From Pseudomonadota bacterium (GTDB lineage Bacteria > Desulfobacterota > Binatia > Binatales > Binataceae): a stretch of 64,000 nucleotides of DNA. Position numbers and translations under genes: made by a program. Location: assembly GCA_021323675.1 (NCBI GenBank), contig JAJPKP010000040.1, positions 81,441-145,440 on the forward strand. Reading direction: 5' to 3'. How positions within the stretch are numbered: the stretch's first letter is position 1; every line of letters begins with the position of its first letter. The notes beneath the pieces were generated by a model that was given only the letters and a program-made list of their open reading frames with translations, made no database searches and had not been told where the DNA came from. Positions 8,156-16,324 of the stretch are shown here, in pieces.

Positions 8156-8159
8156 ACTT

Positions 8160-8188
8160 ACTGTAGTGGGCTCGAAGCCGTTGTGCAA
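8160..8188 (-). promoter_or_regulatory. Predicted sigma-70 promoter for nadA
   Basis: On the minus strand TTGCAC (8188-8183) and TACAGT (8165-8160) are separated by exactly 17 bases, a good match to the housekeeping promoter. It reads toward nadA, with about 80 bases of leader to the GTG start. Confidence 0.55.
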
Positions 8189-8298
8189 CCAGTACGTAAC
8201 CCTGACTGCGCCGCCGCGTCCGTTGGCCCTTCCCGTGCGGGGTTTGCTAGACGAAGGACTGACTCGACGCTTTGGCGTGCCGAACTGGAGTTAAAGTG

Positions 8299-9447
8299 AT
8301 GGATGAAGTTATCGACAGGGAAATAGTCGCCGCCGTTCGGCGGTTTGTCGATCGCGAGGTAATCCCCTCCGCCTCGGAACTGGAGCATCGCGACGAATAT
8401 CCGCATGCGCTGGTCGCCACGATGAAGGAGCTAGGGCTGTTCGGCGCGACCATCCCGGCCGAGCACGGCGGCCTGGGGCTCTCCTTCAGCACCTATGCGC
8501 GGATCATGGAGGAGTTGTCGCGCGGATGGATGAGCCTGGCCGGGGTGATCAACAGCCATCTCATCATGGCCTACATCATCACCCACCACGGAACCGACCA
8601 ACAAAAGAAATACTTCCTTCCGGCGATGGCGCGTGGAGAAAAGCGGGGCGGGCTCGCTCTTACCGAGCCTCACGCCGGCAGCGACGTGCAATCGATTCGC
8701 ACCGTAGCGATGCGCCGCGGCGACAGCTACGTGCTTTCCGGCAGCAAGATGTTCATCACCAATGCCCGGCACGGAACCATGCTTGCCGTGGCGGCGAAGA
8801 CCAATCCCAAGGCGGAGCCGGCCTACGCTGGAATAAGCATGTTCGCGGTCGAGAAGGGAGAGGCCGGCCCCACCGTAAGCCGAAACATCAAGAAGCTCGG
8901 CTACAAGGGCATCGACACCTGCGAAGTTCTGCTGGAGGACCTGCCGGTCCCGGCGTCGAGCCTGATCGGTGGCGCGGAAGGGCAGGGCTTCAAACAGGTG
9001 ATGAGCGCGCTCGAGGTCGGACGCATCAACGTGGCGGCGCGCGCGGTCGGCGTCGGGCAGGCCGCATTCGAGAATGCGATCCGCTACGCGCAGCAGCGCA
9101 CGGCGTTCGGCAAACCGATCGCACAGCATCAGGCGGTGCAGTTGATGCTCGCGGACATGGGCACCCGAATCGAGGCGGCGCGGCTTCTGGTGATCAACGC
9201 GGCGCGCAAGAAAGATGCGGGAGAGAGATGCGATGTCGAGGCTGGAATGGCCAAGCTGTTCGCATCCGAGGCGTGCGCCAAGATCTCGCTCGATGCGATG
9301 CGGGTGCTGGCTGGGTACGGCTTTACCCAGGAGTTTCCGGTCGAACGCTTCTATCGCGATGCGCCGCTGATGATGATCGGCGAAGGCACCAACGAAATTC
9401 AGGCCCTGGTGATCGCAAGAGGCTTGCTGGCGAGATATCCCGCCTAA
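8299..9447 (+). CDS. Acyl-CoA dehydrogenase
   Basis: A 382-residue FAD-dependent acyl-CoA dehydrogenase that would introduce the 2,3 double bond in acyl-CoA oxidation, passing electrons to ETF. The N-terminal helical domain, the middle beta domain with ALTEPHAGSDVQSI and FITNA, and the C-terminal helical domain are all present. Glu362 in IGEGTNEIQ occupies the position of the catalytic base of medium-chain enzymes. The ATG at 8299 follows CTGGAG with an eight-base spacer; a TTG 27 bases upstream is in frame but not needed. It is divergent from nadA and stands alone, ending in a hairpin shared with the convergent esterase. Chain-length preference is not readable. Confidence 0.94.
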   Translation: MDEVIDREIVAAVRRFVDREVIPSASELEHRDEYPHALVATMKELGLFGATIPAEHGGLGLSFSTYARIMEELSRGWMSLAGVINSHLIMAYIITHHGTDQQKKYFLPAMARGEKRGGLALTEPHAGSDVQSIRTVAMRRGDSYVLSGSKMFITNARHGTMLAVAAKTNPKAEPAYAGISMFAVEKGEAGPTVSRNIKKLGYKGIDTCEVLLEDLPVPASSLIGGAEGQGFKQVMSALEVGRINVAARAVGVGQAAFENAIRYAQQRTAFGKPIAQHQAVQLMLADMGTRIEAARLLVINAARKKDAGERCDVEAGMAKLFASEACAKISLDAMRVLAGYGFTQEFPVERFYRDAPLMMIGEGTNEIQALVIARGLLARYPA

Positions 9448-9466
9448 TGCTCTCCTTCTGAAATCA

Positions 9467-9490
9467 CGCGGGATTAAAAATCGTCCCGCG
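9467..9490. terminator. Hairpin between convergent genes
   Basis: CGCGGGA (9467-9473) and TCCCGCG (9484-9490) form a perfect 7-bp stem with a 10-base A-rich loop, located between the stops of the acyl-CoA dehydrogenase and the esterase. There is no clear T run on either side, so it may be a weak bidirectional terminator. Confidence 0.4.
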
Positions 9491-9493
9491 CGT

Positions 9494-10231
9494 TCAGAGC
9501 TCGCCCAGTTCGTGGAGCGCGCGGGCGCATTCGGCCGGACGCGTGAACATCACCTCGTGCCCGCAGTCGATGAACTTGAGCGCGGGGTTCTTCAAACGGC
9601 TCGAGAAATGCGGATGCCATCCCGCACCGCCTTCGATCGGCGTCTCGTCTTTTTCGCATACGAGGTACGCGGTCGGCACGCCGGATTCGTGGAACGCCTT
9701 CATCGGGACCGGCGAGATCATCGGACCGAGCGGCTGCGGACACAACGCCGCCTTGATCCATGGATGCATCTCCGCGGGGACGTCGTTCATGAGCCCGGCA
9801 TAGAACGCCGGCCCCATTTCATCGAGAGTCGACGACCGGTCCGGCCGCGAATCGATCGCGTCGATAAGGGGTTTTTGCGCGGGGTTGGCGGGATCCAGGA
9901 CGCGGGCGCCGTCGAGCGGGACTATCGCGGTGACGAAAACGGTTCGCTTGATGCGCGCGGGGATTCTTGCGGTTACGCCTGAAATCGTTAGCCCGCCCAA
10001 GCTGTGTCCCGCGATGATCACGCCCCGCAGGTCGCGCTCCTCGATGAACCTCGTCGTGTAGTCCACATAGCTGTCCAAGGTGACCTTGGAGCGGTCGCAG
10101 TAATTCTGCCCGTGGCCGGGCAGGTCAAGCGCGTACGCGCGGTTGCCGAGTTTCTCCAGTTCACTTATGACCGCGGCCCAGCACCATGCACCGTGCCAGG
10201 CTCCGTGAACGAGCACGAACGTATTGGACAT
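9494..10231 (-). CDS. Alpha/beta hydrolase (esterase, methyl-esterase-like)
   Basis: A 245-residue alpha/beta-fold hydrolase. The oxyanion-hole strand is LVHGAWHGAWCW, the nucleophile Ser lies in AGHSLGG, the acid in VCEKDETPIE and the His in DCGHEVMF, so the triad is intact. The WHGAWCW start resembles plant methyl-salicylate esterase and hydroxynitrile-lyase relatives, but bacterial homologues act on diverse esters. ATG 10231 is supported by GGGAGG about six bases upstream; a longer frame starts at 10252. It has no signal peptide and should be cytoplasmic. It is followed in the opposite direction by the acyl-CoA dehydrogenase, and its substrate is unknown. Confidence 0.88.
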   Translation of the reverse strand: MSNTFVLVHGAWHGAWCWAAVISELEKLGNRAYALDLPGHGQNYCDRSKVTLDSYVDYTTRFIEERDLRGVIIAGHSLGGLTISGVTARIPARIKRTVFVTAIVPLDGARVLDPANPAQKPLIDAIDSRPDRSSTLDEMGPAFYAGLMNDVPAEMHPWIKAALCPQPLGPMISPVPMKAFHESGVPTAYLVCEKDETPIEGGAGWHPHFSSRLKNPALKFIDCGHEVMFTRPAECARALHELGEL

Positions 10232-10431
10232 TTGAATCCTCCCGAGTACCAACGCGCGCCGTCTAGTTCCAATCGGCCGGCTACGTAGCGCGCTGGCTGC
10301 TCATCTCGTCTGAGAGATTACCCGCGGCCGTGCGGGCGATCGCCAGCGTTGGTATGCCAGACGAAGGCGCGATTCTCCAGAGTTTGCGGTTGAGCCGGCG
10401 GCACTCCGGAGACTGAAGGCGTTTCCTGCGA

Positions 10432-11646
10432 TTAGGTCGCCACAGGAGTAATCGCTTCGCCGTCGTGCAACTGCGATGGAGGCACCACGATTACAGTCTC
10501 GCCTCCGGTCAGGCCTTGAAGAACCTGGACGCCGTCCTGGTATTCCCTGCCGAGCGAGACTTCCACGCGATGGGTCGTACCGTCGCGCACCACCCACACG
10601 TACTTCTGAGTGCCTTCATCGACGATGGCTTTTTTGGGCACGAGCACAAGGGGCGCTTCCTGTTTCACCGGTGAACCGCCCAGGAACGAAATCTTCACGC
10701 TCATCTCGGGCTTAATGATCGTGAGGTCGGGCTCGATGATATGAACTTCGACCTTGACCGTGCCTTTCTGCCGGTCAGCCTCCGGATAGATCTTCACGAC
10801 CTTCGCGTCGAAGGAGCGGTCCGGGTAGGCGTCGAGCACGACGCTGGCCGGCATGCCCATCGCGATTTTGCCGATGTCGCTTTCATTGATATCGACTTCG
10901 GCGCGCATGTCTTCGGTATCGGCCAGTTGCACGATATCGGTGACGCCCGCGCCGGCATCCGCCTGTCCTCCGTAGTTAATCGTGTCGCCGAGTTCGCGGT
11001 ATTTCCTGAGCACCACGCCGTTGACGGGAGATCGGATTACGCACAGGTTGGCGTAGTACTTCGCGTAGTCGATCTCCGCCTGATATTTTTTGTAGTTCGC
11101 GCGGGCCACCGCGAGTGAATTCTCGATTGTATCGAGCTGATCGCGCGAGACTATTCCGTTGCGGAACAGCTCGCGCTGGCGGGCCACTTGGGCTTCGTAC
11201 AGCTTGATGTTGGCGGCGGCAAGGTCGCGATCCGCCATCGCCTGGCGCAACTGCGCCTGGTAGTCGGTGTCGTCGATGCGGGCGAGGATGTCTCCCTTTT
11301 TTACGTGCTGGCCCTCTTCGATCGGCTCGGCAACAATCTGTCCGAGCAGCTTCGTGCCAATCGTGATGTACTTGTGCTGGGTAACGACATAGCCGGAGCC
11401 GGTCAGCAGCGTGCCCGGCTGTCCGGCCTGCTTGATTGTCACGATCGCGGTTTGCACCTCGGGCGGACGACCGATCGTGTGACCGTAGATTTCATAGCCG
11501 AGCGAGGCCATTCCCGCGGCCACCGCGAGAACGATGGCGGCCGGGATAAGCCGGCTCTGACGCTGGTCGGCCTTACGAGCGATCCGCAGAGATTCCAGTT
11601 CACGGATGCTCGAAGGCGGGCGGGGTGACGACGGTTCGGTGCTCAT
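10432..11646 (-). CDS. Efflux periplasmic adaptor (HlyD/MacA family)
   Basis: A 404-residue membrane-fusion protein with one N-terminal membrane segment (about 31-52), a lipoyl/barrel-sandwich half-motif GQIVAEPIEEGQHVKKGDILARID, a coiled-coil hairpin (about 140-200), the second lipoyl half (VIRSPVNGVVLRKY) and beta-barrel and membrane-proximal domains. Such adaptors connect an inner-membrane ABC exporter to an outer-membrane channel or to the substrate. It is the last of four co-directional genes with an ATPase and two permeases; its ATG lies five bases after the stop of the upstream permease gene. No outer-membrane TolC-type gene is present nearby. Confidence 0.9.
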   Translation of the reverse strand: MSTEPSSPRPPSSIRELESLRIARKADQRQSRLIPAAIVLAVAAGMASLGYEIYGHTIGRPPEVQTAIVTIKQAGQPGTLLTGSGYVVTQHKYITIGTKLLGQIVAEPIEEGQHVKKGDILARIDDTDYQAQLRQAMADRDLAAANIKLYEAQVARQRELFRNGIVSRDQLDTIENSLAVARANYKKYQAEIDYAKYYANLCVIRSPVNGVVLRKYRELGDTINYGGQADAGAGVTDIVQLADTEDMRAEVDINESDIGKIAMGMPASVVLDAYPDRSFDAKVVKIYPEADRQKGTVKVEVHIIEPDLTIIKPEMSVKISFLGGSPVKQEAPLVLVPKKAIVDEGTQKYVWVVRDGTTHRVEVSLGREYQDGVQVLQGLTGGETVIVVPPSQLHDGEAITPVAT

Positions 11647-11650
11647 GCGC

Positions 11651-12814
11651 TCAACCCTTCCTTAGCGCATCGACAACCTGCAGCTTCATCGCCTGGCGCG
11701 CCGGAAACCATCCGCCTAACGCGCCCATCACGGCGGCAAACACCAGGGCCTGAATTACTACGGTCGGCGTGACGCGAAACGCGAAAGCCATCGTGGAAAA
11801 CGTGACGAAGTTGCCGAAACTGGTCGAAAAGCCGTTAATCGGCAGGGCCAGGACGATTCCGATCGCGCCCGCGGCTACCGCCAGCGCGAGCGACTCGATC
11901 AGGAACGAACTCAGAATCGCGCCCCGGCGAAAGCCCAAGGCTCTCAGCGTCCCAATCTCGGTCGTGCGTGCGGCGACCGACGCGTACATCGTGTTCATCG
12001 CGGCAAACACCGCCCCAATACCCATAATAACAGCAACCACCATGCCCAGGGCACGCAATTGGTTGGCGACCACGGACTGATCCTTGTAGTAGTCGGTTTC
12101 GGTCTGCGCCTGCAGATTGATCCGTGGATCGTCGGCGATTCGCCGAATAAGCGCCGGAACATCCGCGCCCGGCACCGTCTTTATTCTCACGCACGCGTAG
12201 TAGGCTCCGCGCTGCGTGTCGTCCTGGATATTGTGGATGTCAGCCCAGACTTCGGATTCGAACGAGCTTCCGCCGGCGTCGAAGATTCCCACGACCTTCC
12301 AGTTGCCGCGCCCAAAGCGCATCGTCGAGCCGATCTTCGTGTCCGCATAGCGGCCGACCAGCGCCTTGCCCACGATTATTTCATTGAGCGCGGGCCTGAA
12401 CATCCGGCCCTGGATCAGGTGGACGTTCTGATGCACTTGCAGCGCGACCGGCAGCACGCCGCGCACCACCACGTTGTCGCTGCCGCCGCCCGATCGTTGC
12501 ATCAGCACCTGCACCGGGAGTTCGGGCGAAGCGAGCGGATTTCCGGATGGGTCGCGTTTGATCTGCGGCAGGAACTTGAGCGCATCAAACTGGTCCAGGT
12601 TCACCGCCGAAGAGGTTTCAGTAGTCGAGCCTTTGCGCACGACGACCACATTGTCGGGCGATCCCGTGTCGCTGATCGCTGAACCGAGGCCCGCGACCAT
12701 CGCCATCACAATCACAAACACCGCGACCACCAGCGCGATTCCGCCCGCGGTCATCGCGGTGGACACGCGCCGGACCAGCAGACTTCGGATGTTGTACTTG
12801 AGCGGAATCGCCAT
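11651..12814 (-). CDS. ABC transporter permease, FtsX/MacB type
   Basis: A 387-residue FtsX-family permease. One membrane segment near residues 20-45 is followed by a MacB-type periplasmic domain and three C-terminal segments around the typical IGTLRALGFRRGAILSSFL coupling region and the final WFPARQAMKL repeat. Together with the next permease, the ATPase and the adaptor it forms a MacAB/LolCDE-like export complex. The ATG at 12814 directly follows the stop of the upstream gene; the longer frame to 12838 runs back into that gene. Substrate could be a lipid, lipoprotein, peptide or small molecule; the sequence does not decide. Confidence 0.9.
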   Translation of the reverse strand: MAIPLKYNIRSLLVRRVSTAMTAGGIALVVAVFVIVMAMVAGLGSAISDTGSPDNVVVVRKGSTTETSSAVNLDQFDALKFLPQIKRDPSGNPLASPELPVQVLMQRSGGGSDNVVVRGVLPVALQVHQNVHLIQGRMFRPALNEIIVGKALVGRYADTKIGSTMRFGRGNWKVVGIFDAGGSSFESEVWADIHNIQDDTQRGAYYACVRIKTVPGADVPALIRRIADDPRINLQAQTETDYYKDQSVVANQLRALGMVVAVIMGIGAVFAAMNTMYASVAARTTEIGTLRALGFRRGAILSSFLIESLALAVAAGAIGIVLALPINGFSTSFGNFVTFSTMAFAFRVTPTVVIQALVFAAVMGALGGWFPARQAMKLQVVDALRKG

Positions 12815-12815
12815 C

Positions 12816-13955
12816 TCACGCCACCATCCTGAGCGCATCGACGATGTTGCGGCGCGCGGCGGAGCGCGCGGGAAACCACGCGCTGAGCAGGCCGATCAGG
12901 CCCGCCGCGAGCAGGGTCTCGATCAACACGATCGGCGGCATCCTCAGGTTGGTCAGGCCCACGGCGGGGGAACCGACCGCGAAGGCCTTGAGGACCACGT
13001 AGGCCGCGCCGCATCCGAGCAGGCCTCCCGCCAGCCCGATCAGCAGCGATTCGCTGAGCAGGAGGGCGAGGATCGTGCCGGAACGGAAGCCGATCGATCG
13101 CATCACCGCGATTTCGCCGCGCCGTTCGCGAATCGACATCGCGGCGGTATTTGCCGCGACCAACCCGATCGTAATCACCACGATGACGCCGAGAATCTCG
13201 GCGAGCCGGAAGAAGGTTCGGAAGCTCTGCAGGAAATTGCCGATGAACACGGCCTCCGACTCGCTGCGCGTTTCCGCGGATGAATTTCTAAACTGCGCAT
13301 CGATCGCCGCGATCACTTGCGGCACATTTTCCGATTTGTCGGCGCGCACCCAGAAATTGCTTACGAAGCCCGGCCGCCCGGCGGCTTCTTCGAGATAGTC
13401 GCGCCGAAACAGCAGGAAGTTGGGCGGCGCCTTGCCGTTCATCGTCCCGACGATGTTGAGCGTCACGTTGAACGGGTAGACGGTGCCCCGGAGCTGAATC
13501 TGCTGTCCGACGTGCAGGTTGAATCGCTTCATCGTGCCTTCGCCGACCAGGCACGCGGTTCGAAGACGCTTGAATTCGTCGAACGCGTGTTTGGAAATTC
13601 CCCAGTCATCCCACATCACATCGACCTGATCGGGATCGATCGCGAGATTGGGGAACTGGTCGTTTACGTCGTGATAAATTCCGCCGAACCAGCTCTCCGG
13701 CACTACCGCGACCACGTGCGGCGTGGAGGCGATGCGCTGCTTGTACGCCTCGGGCATCGAGTAGGTGAGACCGGCCTTGTTGTGGGTGGAGATGCGCACC
13801 GACGATGCGCTGTCGGCGAGCACCTGGCTTGCGACCGTCGGCATGCTGACCAGCGCCGAGAAGATGAAGAGCGACACCGCGATCGAGAAGACGGTAAGAA
13901 AGGTCCTCCGCTTGCTGCGCAGCAGGTTCTTCAGCACCAGCATCGCGTACTTCAT
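12816..13955 (-). CDS. ABC transporter permease, FtsX/MacB type (second)
   Basis: A 379-residue homologue of the neighbouring permease with the same layout: N-terminal segment after KNLLRSKRRTFLTVFSIAVSL, a periplasmic domain, and three C-terminal segments with IAVMRSIGFRSGTILALL and WFPARSAARR. Two different permeases in one operon imply a heterodimeric LolCE-like transporter rather than a MacB homodimer. ATG 13955 is supported by GGGAG seven to eight bases upstream and removes an Arg-rich artefactual extension. It is immediately downstream of the ATPase gene and immediately upstream of the next permease gene. Confidence 0.9.
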   Translation of the reverse strand: MKYAMLVLKNLLRSKRRTFLTVFSIAVSLFIFSALVSMPTVASQVLADSASSVRISTHNKAGLTYSMPEAYKQRIASTPHVVAVVPESWFGGIYHDVNDQFPNLAIDPDQVDVMWDDWGISKHAFDEFKRLRTACLVGEGTMKRFNLHVGQQIQLRGTVYPFNVTLNIVGTMNGKAPPNFLLFRRDYLEEAAGRPGFVSNFWVRADKSENVPQVIAAIDAQFRNSSAETRSESEAVFIGNFLQSFRTFFRLAEILGVIVVITIGLVAANTAAMSIRERRGEIAVMRSIGFRSGTILALLLSESLLIGLAGGLLGCGAAYVVLKAFAVGSPAVGLTNLRMPPIVLIETLLAAGLIGLLSAWFPARSAARRNIVDALRMVA

Positions 13956-13971
13956 CGCGCCGCTCCCGCGT

Positions 13972-14700
13972 CTATGCGCTTGCTCCCGCCGCCGCGGCCG
14001 TTGCGGCCTTGCCCGGCTCCACTCCGGCAAGCACGCCCTTGTCGAGGCGGTAAACGGTGTCGACGTAGCGTTCGGCGCGCGGATCGTGCGTGACCATCAC
14101 GATGGTCTTGTGAAACTGGCGGTTAAGCTCGGTCAGCAGGTTGAGAATTTCTTCCGCCGATCGGGCGTCGAGGTCGCCGGTGGGCTCGTCGGCCACCACG
14201 ATGGTCGGGTCGGTGACGATCGCGCGGGCGATCGCGACCCGTTGTTCCTGTCCGCCGGAGAGTTGCCGCGGATAATGGTCCATCCGGTCCGACAATCCTA
14301 CCACCTTGAGCGCGGTTTCGACGTGTTCGCGCCGTTCGGCCTTGTTCAGATGCGTAAGCAGAAGCGGAAGCTCAACGTTTTCGAAAGCGGTCAAAACCGG
14401 AATCAGGTTGTAGAACTGGAACACGAGTCCGATATGGCGCGCGCGCCAGGCCGCGAGGTCCCGCTCCCTCATCGAGGTGATTTCCTCGCCGCCCACCGCG
14501 ACGCGGCCGGAGGTGGCGTGGTCGATTCCCGCGATCAGGTTGAGCATCGTGGTCTTGCCCGAGCCTGAGGGTCCCATGATCGCGACGAAACGCCCCTCGG
14601 GAACCCTGATGCTAACGTCGTCGAGGGCGCGGATTTCGAACTCGTCACGCTTGTAGACGCGGGTCACGTGGTCGATGTCGATCGCATATTTCTCTTCCAT
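13972..14700 (-). CDS. ABC transporter ATP-binding protein (LolD/MacB class)
   Basis: A 242-residue ATPase with Walker [11 protein letters not shown]-loop [20 protein letters not shown], signature [14 protein letters not shown] (usual LSGGQQQR with one change), Walker [13 protein letters not shown] and switch His in VTHDPRAE. The VFQFYNL and ENVELPLLL features are those of the LolD/MacB family that partners FtsX-type permeases. ATG 14700 is preferred to the adjacent GTG because GGGGAG lies six bases before it. The C-terminal tail is Ala-rich and low-complexity. It leads the export operon, 90 bases downstream of a PadR regulator. Confidence 0.95.
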   Translation of the reverse strand: MEEKYAIDIDHVTRVYKRDEFEIRALDDVSIRVPEGRFVAIMGPSGSGKTTMLNLIAGIDHATSGRVAVGGEEITSMRERDLAAWRARHIGLVFQFYNLIPVLTAFENVELPLLLTHLNKAERREHVETALKVVGLSDRMDHYPRQLSGGQEQRVAIARAIVTDPTIVVADEPTGDLDARSAEEILNLLTELNRQFHKTIVMVTHDPRAERYVDTVYRLDKGVLAGVEPGKAATAAAAGASA

Positions 14701-14790
14701 CACGCTCTCCCCTGGTTCAGGTTCGATCGTCCCGCCCGCTGGCAGCCTGGCGACCGACGGTTAAACAGGTTGTCACTCTAACACTGCGGT

Positions 14791-15462
14791 TCATCCCGCG
14801 GCACGAGCGGCGCGAGGGCGGTTGCGCGTCCGTCCGTTTGCGGAGAGGGAATCTTTAACCTGCTCGAACAGGCGCGCGAACACGCGCGCTTTCGCCTGGG
14901 CAACCGCGCAGCCGATTTCGATTAGCGCGGTGCGGAAGACCATCTCGCCGTTCCGCTCCATCTCCCGCGCGAGGCGGCGCAGCCTTTCCGCGCGCTGGGC
15001 GTCCTCCTGATGCGTATGGCGCATATGCGCCAGCGCGCTTCGCGGATCGTGATGGGCGAAATAGATCTTTACCTGCGCCTCGTCGAAGACGAACACCGGC
15101 TGCGCCGGCTCGCGCAGTATCCTCAGAAAGTGGGCGCGGCCGGCCTCGGTGATCGCGTAAACCGTCCGTGACCGCTTCCCGCGCGGGTCGGTCCGCTGCG
15201 TGACCAAGCCGTCGCGGGCCAGCTTCTTCAGGGCAGGGTAGAGCGATCCGTCGCTTACGCGATAGAAAAAACCGACCGGGTCGCCGAAGCGGCGCTTCAG
15301 GTCGTATCCTGTCGCTTCACCGTCCATCAGAAAACCGAGAATCGGAAACTTTACGTCGATGCGCGGAGCGCTCTGCTCGGGCGTGGTTCGCCACGACGAA
15401 CCTGAATTCGCAGCCGGGCGCGGCGCCCCTGAAAGGCCGCGTCTAAGCATGGTCAGTGGCAT
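14791..15462 (-). CDS. PadR family transcriptional regulator
   Basis: The winged helix begins near residue 38 (FPILGFLMDGEATGYDLKRRF) and continues with SDGSLYPALKKLARDGLV and a wing that includes KRSRTVYAITEAGRAHF, followed by the C-terminal helical dimerisation domain of PadR proteins. It lies upstream of the ABC export operon in the same direction with 90 bases between, so it probably controls those genes, as PadR proteins commonly control efflux. The start is unsure: ATG 15462 or 15450, with a 35-residue N-terminal extension that is longer than usual. An inverted repeat ATATCT/AGATAT (15474-15479 and 15500-15505) just upstream could be its own operator. Confidence 0.88.
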   Translation of the reverse strand: MPLTMLRRGLSGAPRPAANSGSSWRTTPEQSAPRIDVKFPILGFLMDGEATGYDLKRRFGDPVGFFYRVSDGSLYPALKKLARDGLVTQRTDPRGKRSRTVYAITEAGRAHFLRILREPAQPVFVFDEAQVKIYFAHHDPRSALAHMRHTHQEDAQRAERLRRLAREMERNGEMVFRTALIEIGCAVAQAKARVFARLFEQVKDSLSANGRTRNRPRAARAAG

Positions 15463-15504
15463 ACCTCGACTCAATATCTCGACTTGAGCTAACGAAGCAA
15501 GATA

Positions 15505-16038
15505 TCAAGCCGCGGTATTTGGCCGCCCGCTGGAAAGGAAGAACGCCCGCCTCCAGTTGCTCGGTCCGCTCAACGGCGCAACTTCCGCCACCTCCGTTTC
15601 GAGTTCTCGCATCCGTTCGAAAGCAGGTTCCGTGCCCATGACCCGGTCCCAAAACGAAGTGCTTACCCCGAAGATTGCATCTGGCGCCGCCGCGTGATGC
15701 GCAAGGTGGCGCGCACGCAACCGCGCTTCGATCGCGCTGGAGGGATGGCGGAAATGAATCCGGTAGTGGATGACCTCATACGCCGCGAATCCGGCCACCA
15801 GTCCAAGAAAGAAGACCATCGCCCCGCATAAGCCAAAAAAGGCCAGGCCAATCGCCACTGTGGCGCCGACGGGAAGCCATGCCCCGACCGTGAAAACCGC
15901 GTGCGGATCGCGGTGATGCACGTCGTGAAGCGGGGTCGCGAAGGTGCGAAATTGATGGCTGAGCCAGCCGTGGATGACGTATTCGACGAAGGTCCAGCTT
16001 GCGATTCCGGCCACGAACAGCAGCGCCATCGAGACCAT
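15505..16038 (-). CDS. Fatty-acid hydroxylase / sterol-desaturase superfamily membrane protein
   Basis: A 177-residue membrane protein with the histidine-rich diiron motifs of the superfamily: HDVHHRDPH, HYRIHFRH and RHLAHH, interspersed with hydrophobic segments (about 3-22, 50-90). These enzymes hydroxylate or desaturate lipids, sterols or carotenoids at the membrane. The small size resembles beta-carotene hydroxylase-type members, and a carotenoid oxygenase lies divergently beside it (16325), so a carotenoid or apocarotenoid substrate is a fair guess, not shown. ATG 16038 has no strong Shine-Dalgarno sequence; ATG 16029 is an alternative start. Confidence 0.82.
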   Translation of the reverse strand: MVSMALLFVAGIASWTFVEYVIHGWLSHQFRTFATPLHDVHHRDPHAVFTVGAWLPVGATVAIGLAFFGLCGAMVFFLGLVAGFAAYEVIHYRIHFRHPSSAIEARLRARHLAHHAAAPDAIFGVSTSFWDRVMGTEPAFERMRELETEVAEVAPLSGPSNWRRAFFLSSGRPNTAA

Positions 16039-16249
16039 GCATCGAGCTTAAACTCCGGCTATGCGCGCCGCAAATGCAGTGATTTGGCTGCGCGCACCCG
16101 CATGGACGACCTTGCACCCGCCGCCGCGTCGGGCAACGAAGGTACACTTTACTGGCCGCGCTCGGGGAAGATTCGTCGGAGAGAATCGACGTTTCGGGGA
16201 ACCGGTCTTCGAATGGCCGGAAAAGAATTGTGTGCGGATGCCCGGGAGG

Positions 16250-16278
16250 TTGAATATACCTAAAAAATGAAATATATA
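16250..16278 (+). promoter_or_regulatory. Predicted sigma-70 promoter of the carotenoid oxygenase
   Basis: TTGAAT (16250-16255) and TATATA (16273-16278) are 17 bases apart inside the only conspicuously AT-rich stretch of the region. Transcription would start near 16285, giving a 40-base leader with the AGGAG ribosome site at 16311-16315. Confidence 0.65.
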
Positions 16279-16324
16279 GAGATTGCACTAGATTGGTGAA
16301 TTGGACGGAAAGGAGCGATCCATT

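Noticed and set aside
8151..8156. TTGACA on the plus strand as -35 of the acyl-CoA dehydrogenase promoter.
   Set aside because: The bases 17 downstream (GAAGCC) are not a -10; the hexamer is half of the palindrome.
16061..16270. A small open frame before the carotenoid oxygenase.
   Set aside because: It has no ribosome site, runs through the predicted promoter and has random composition.
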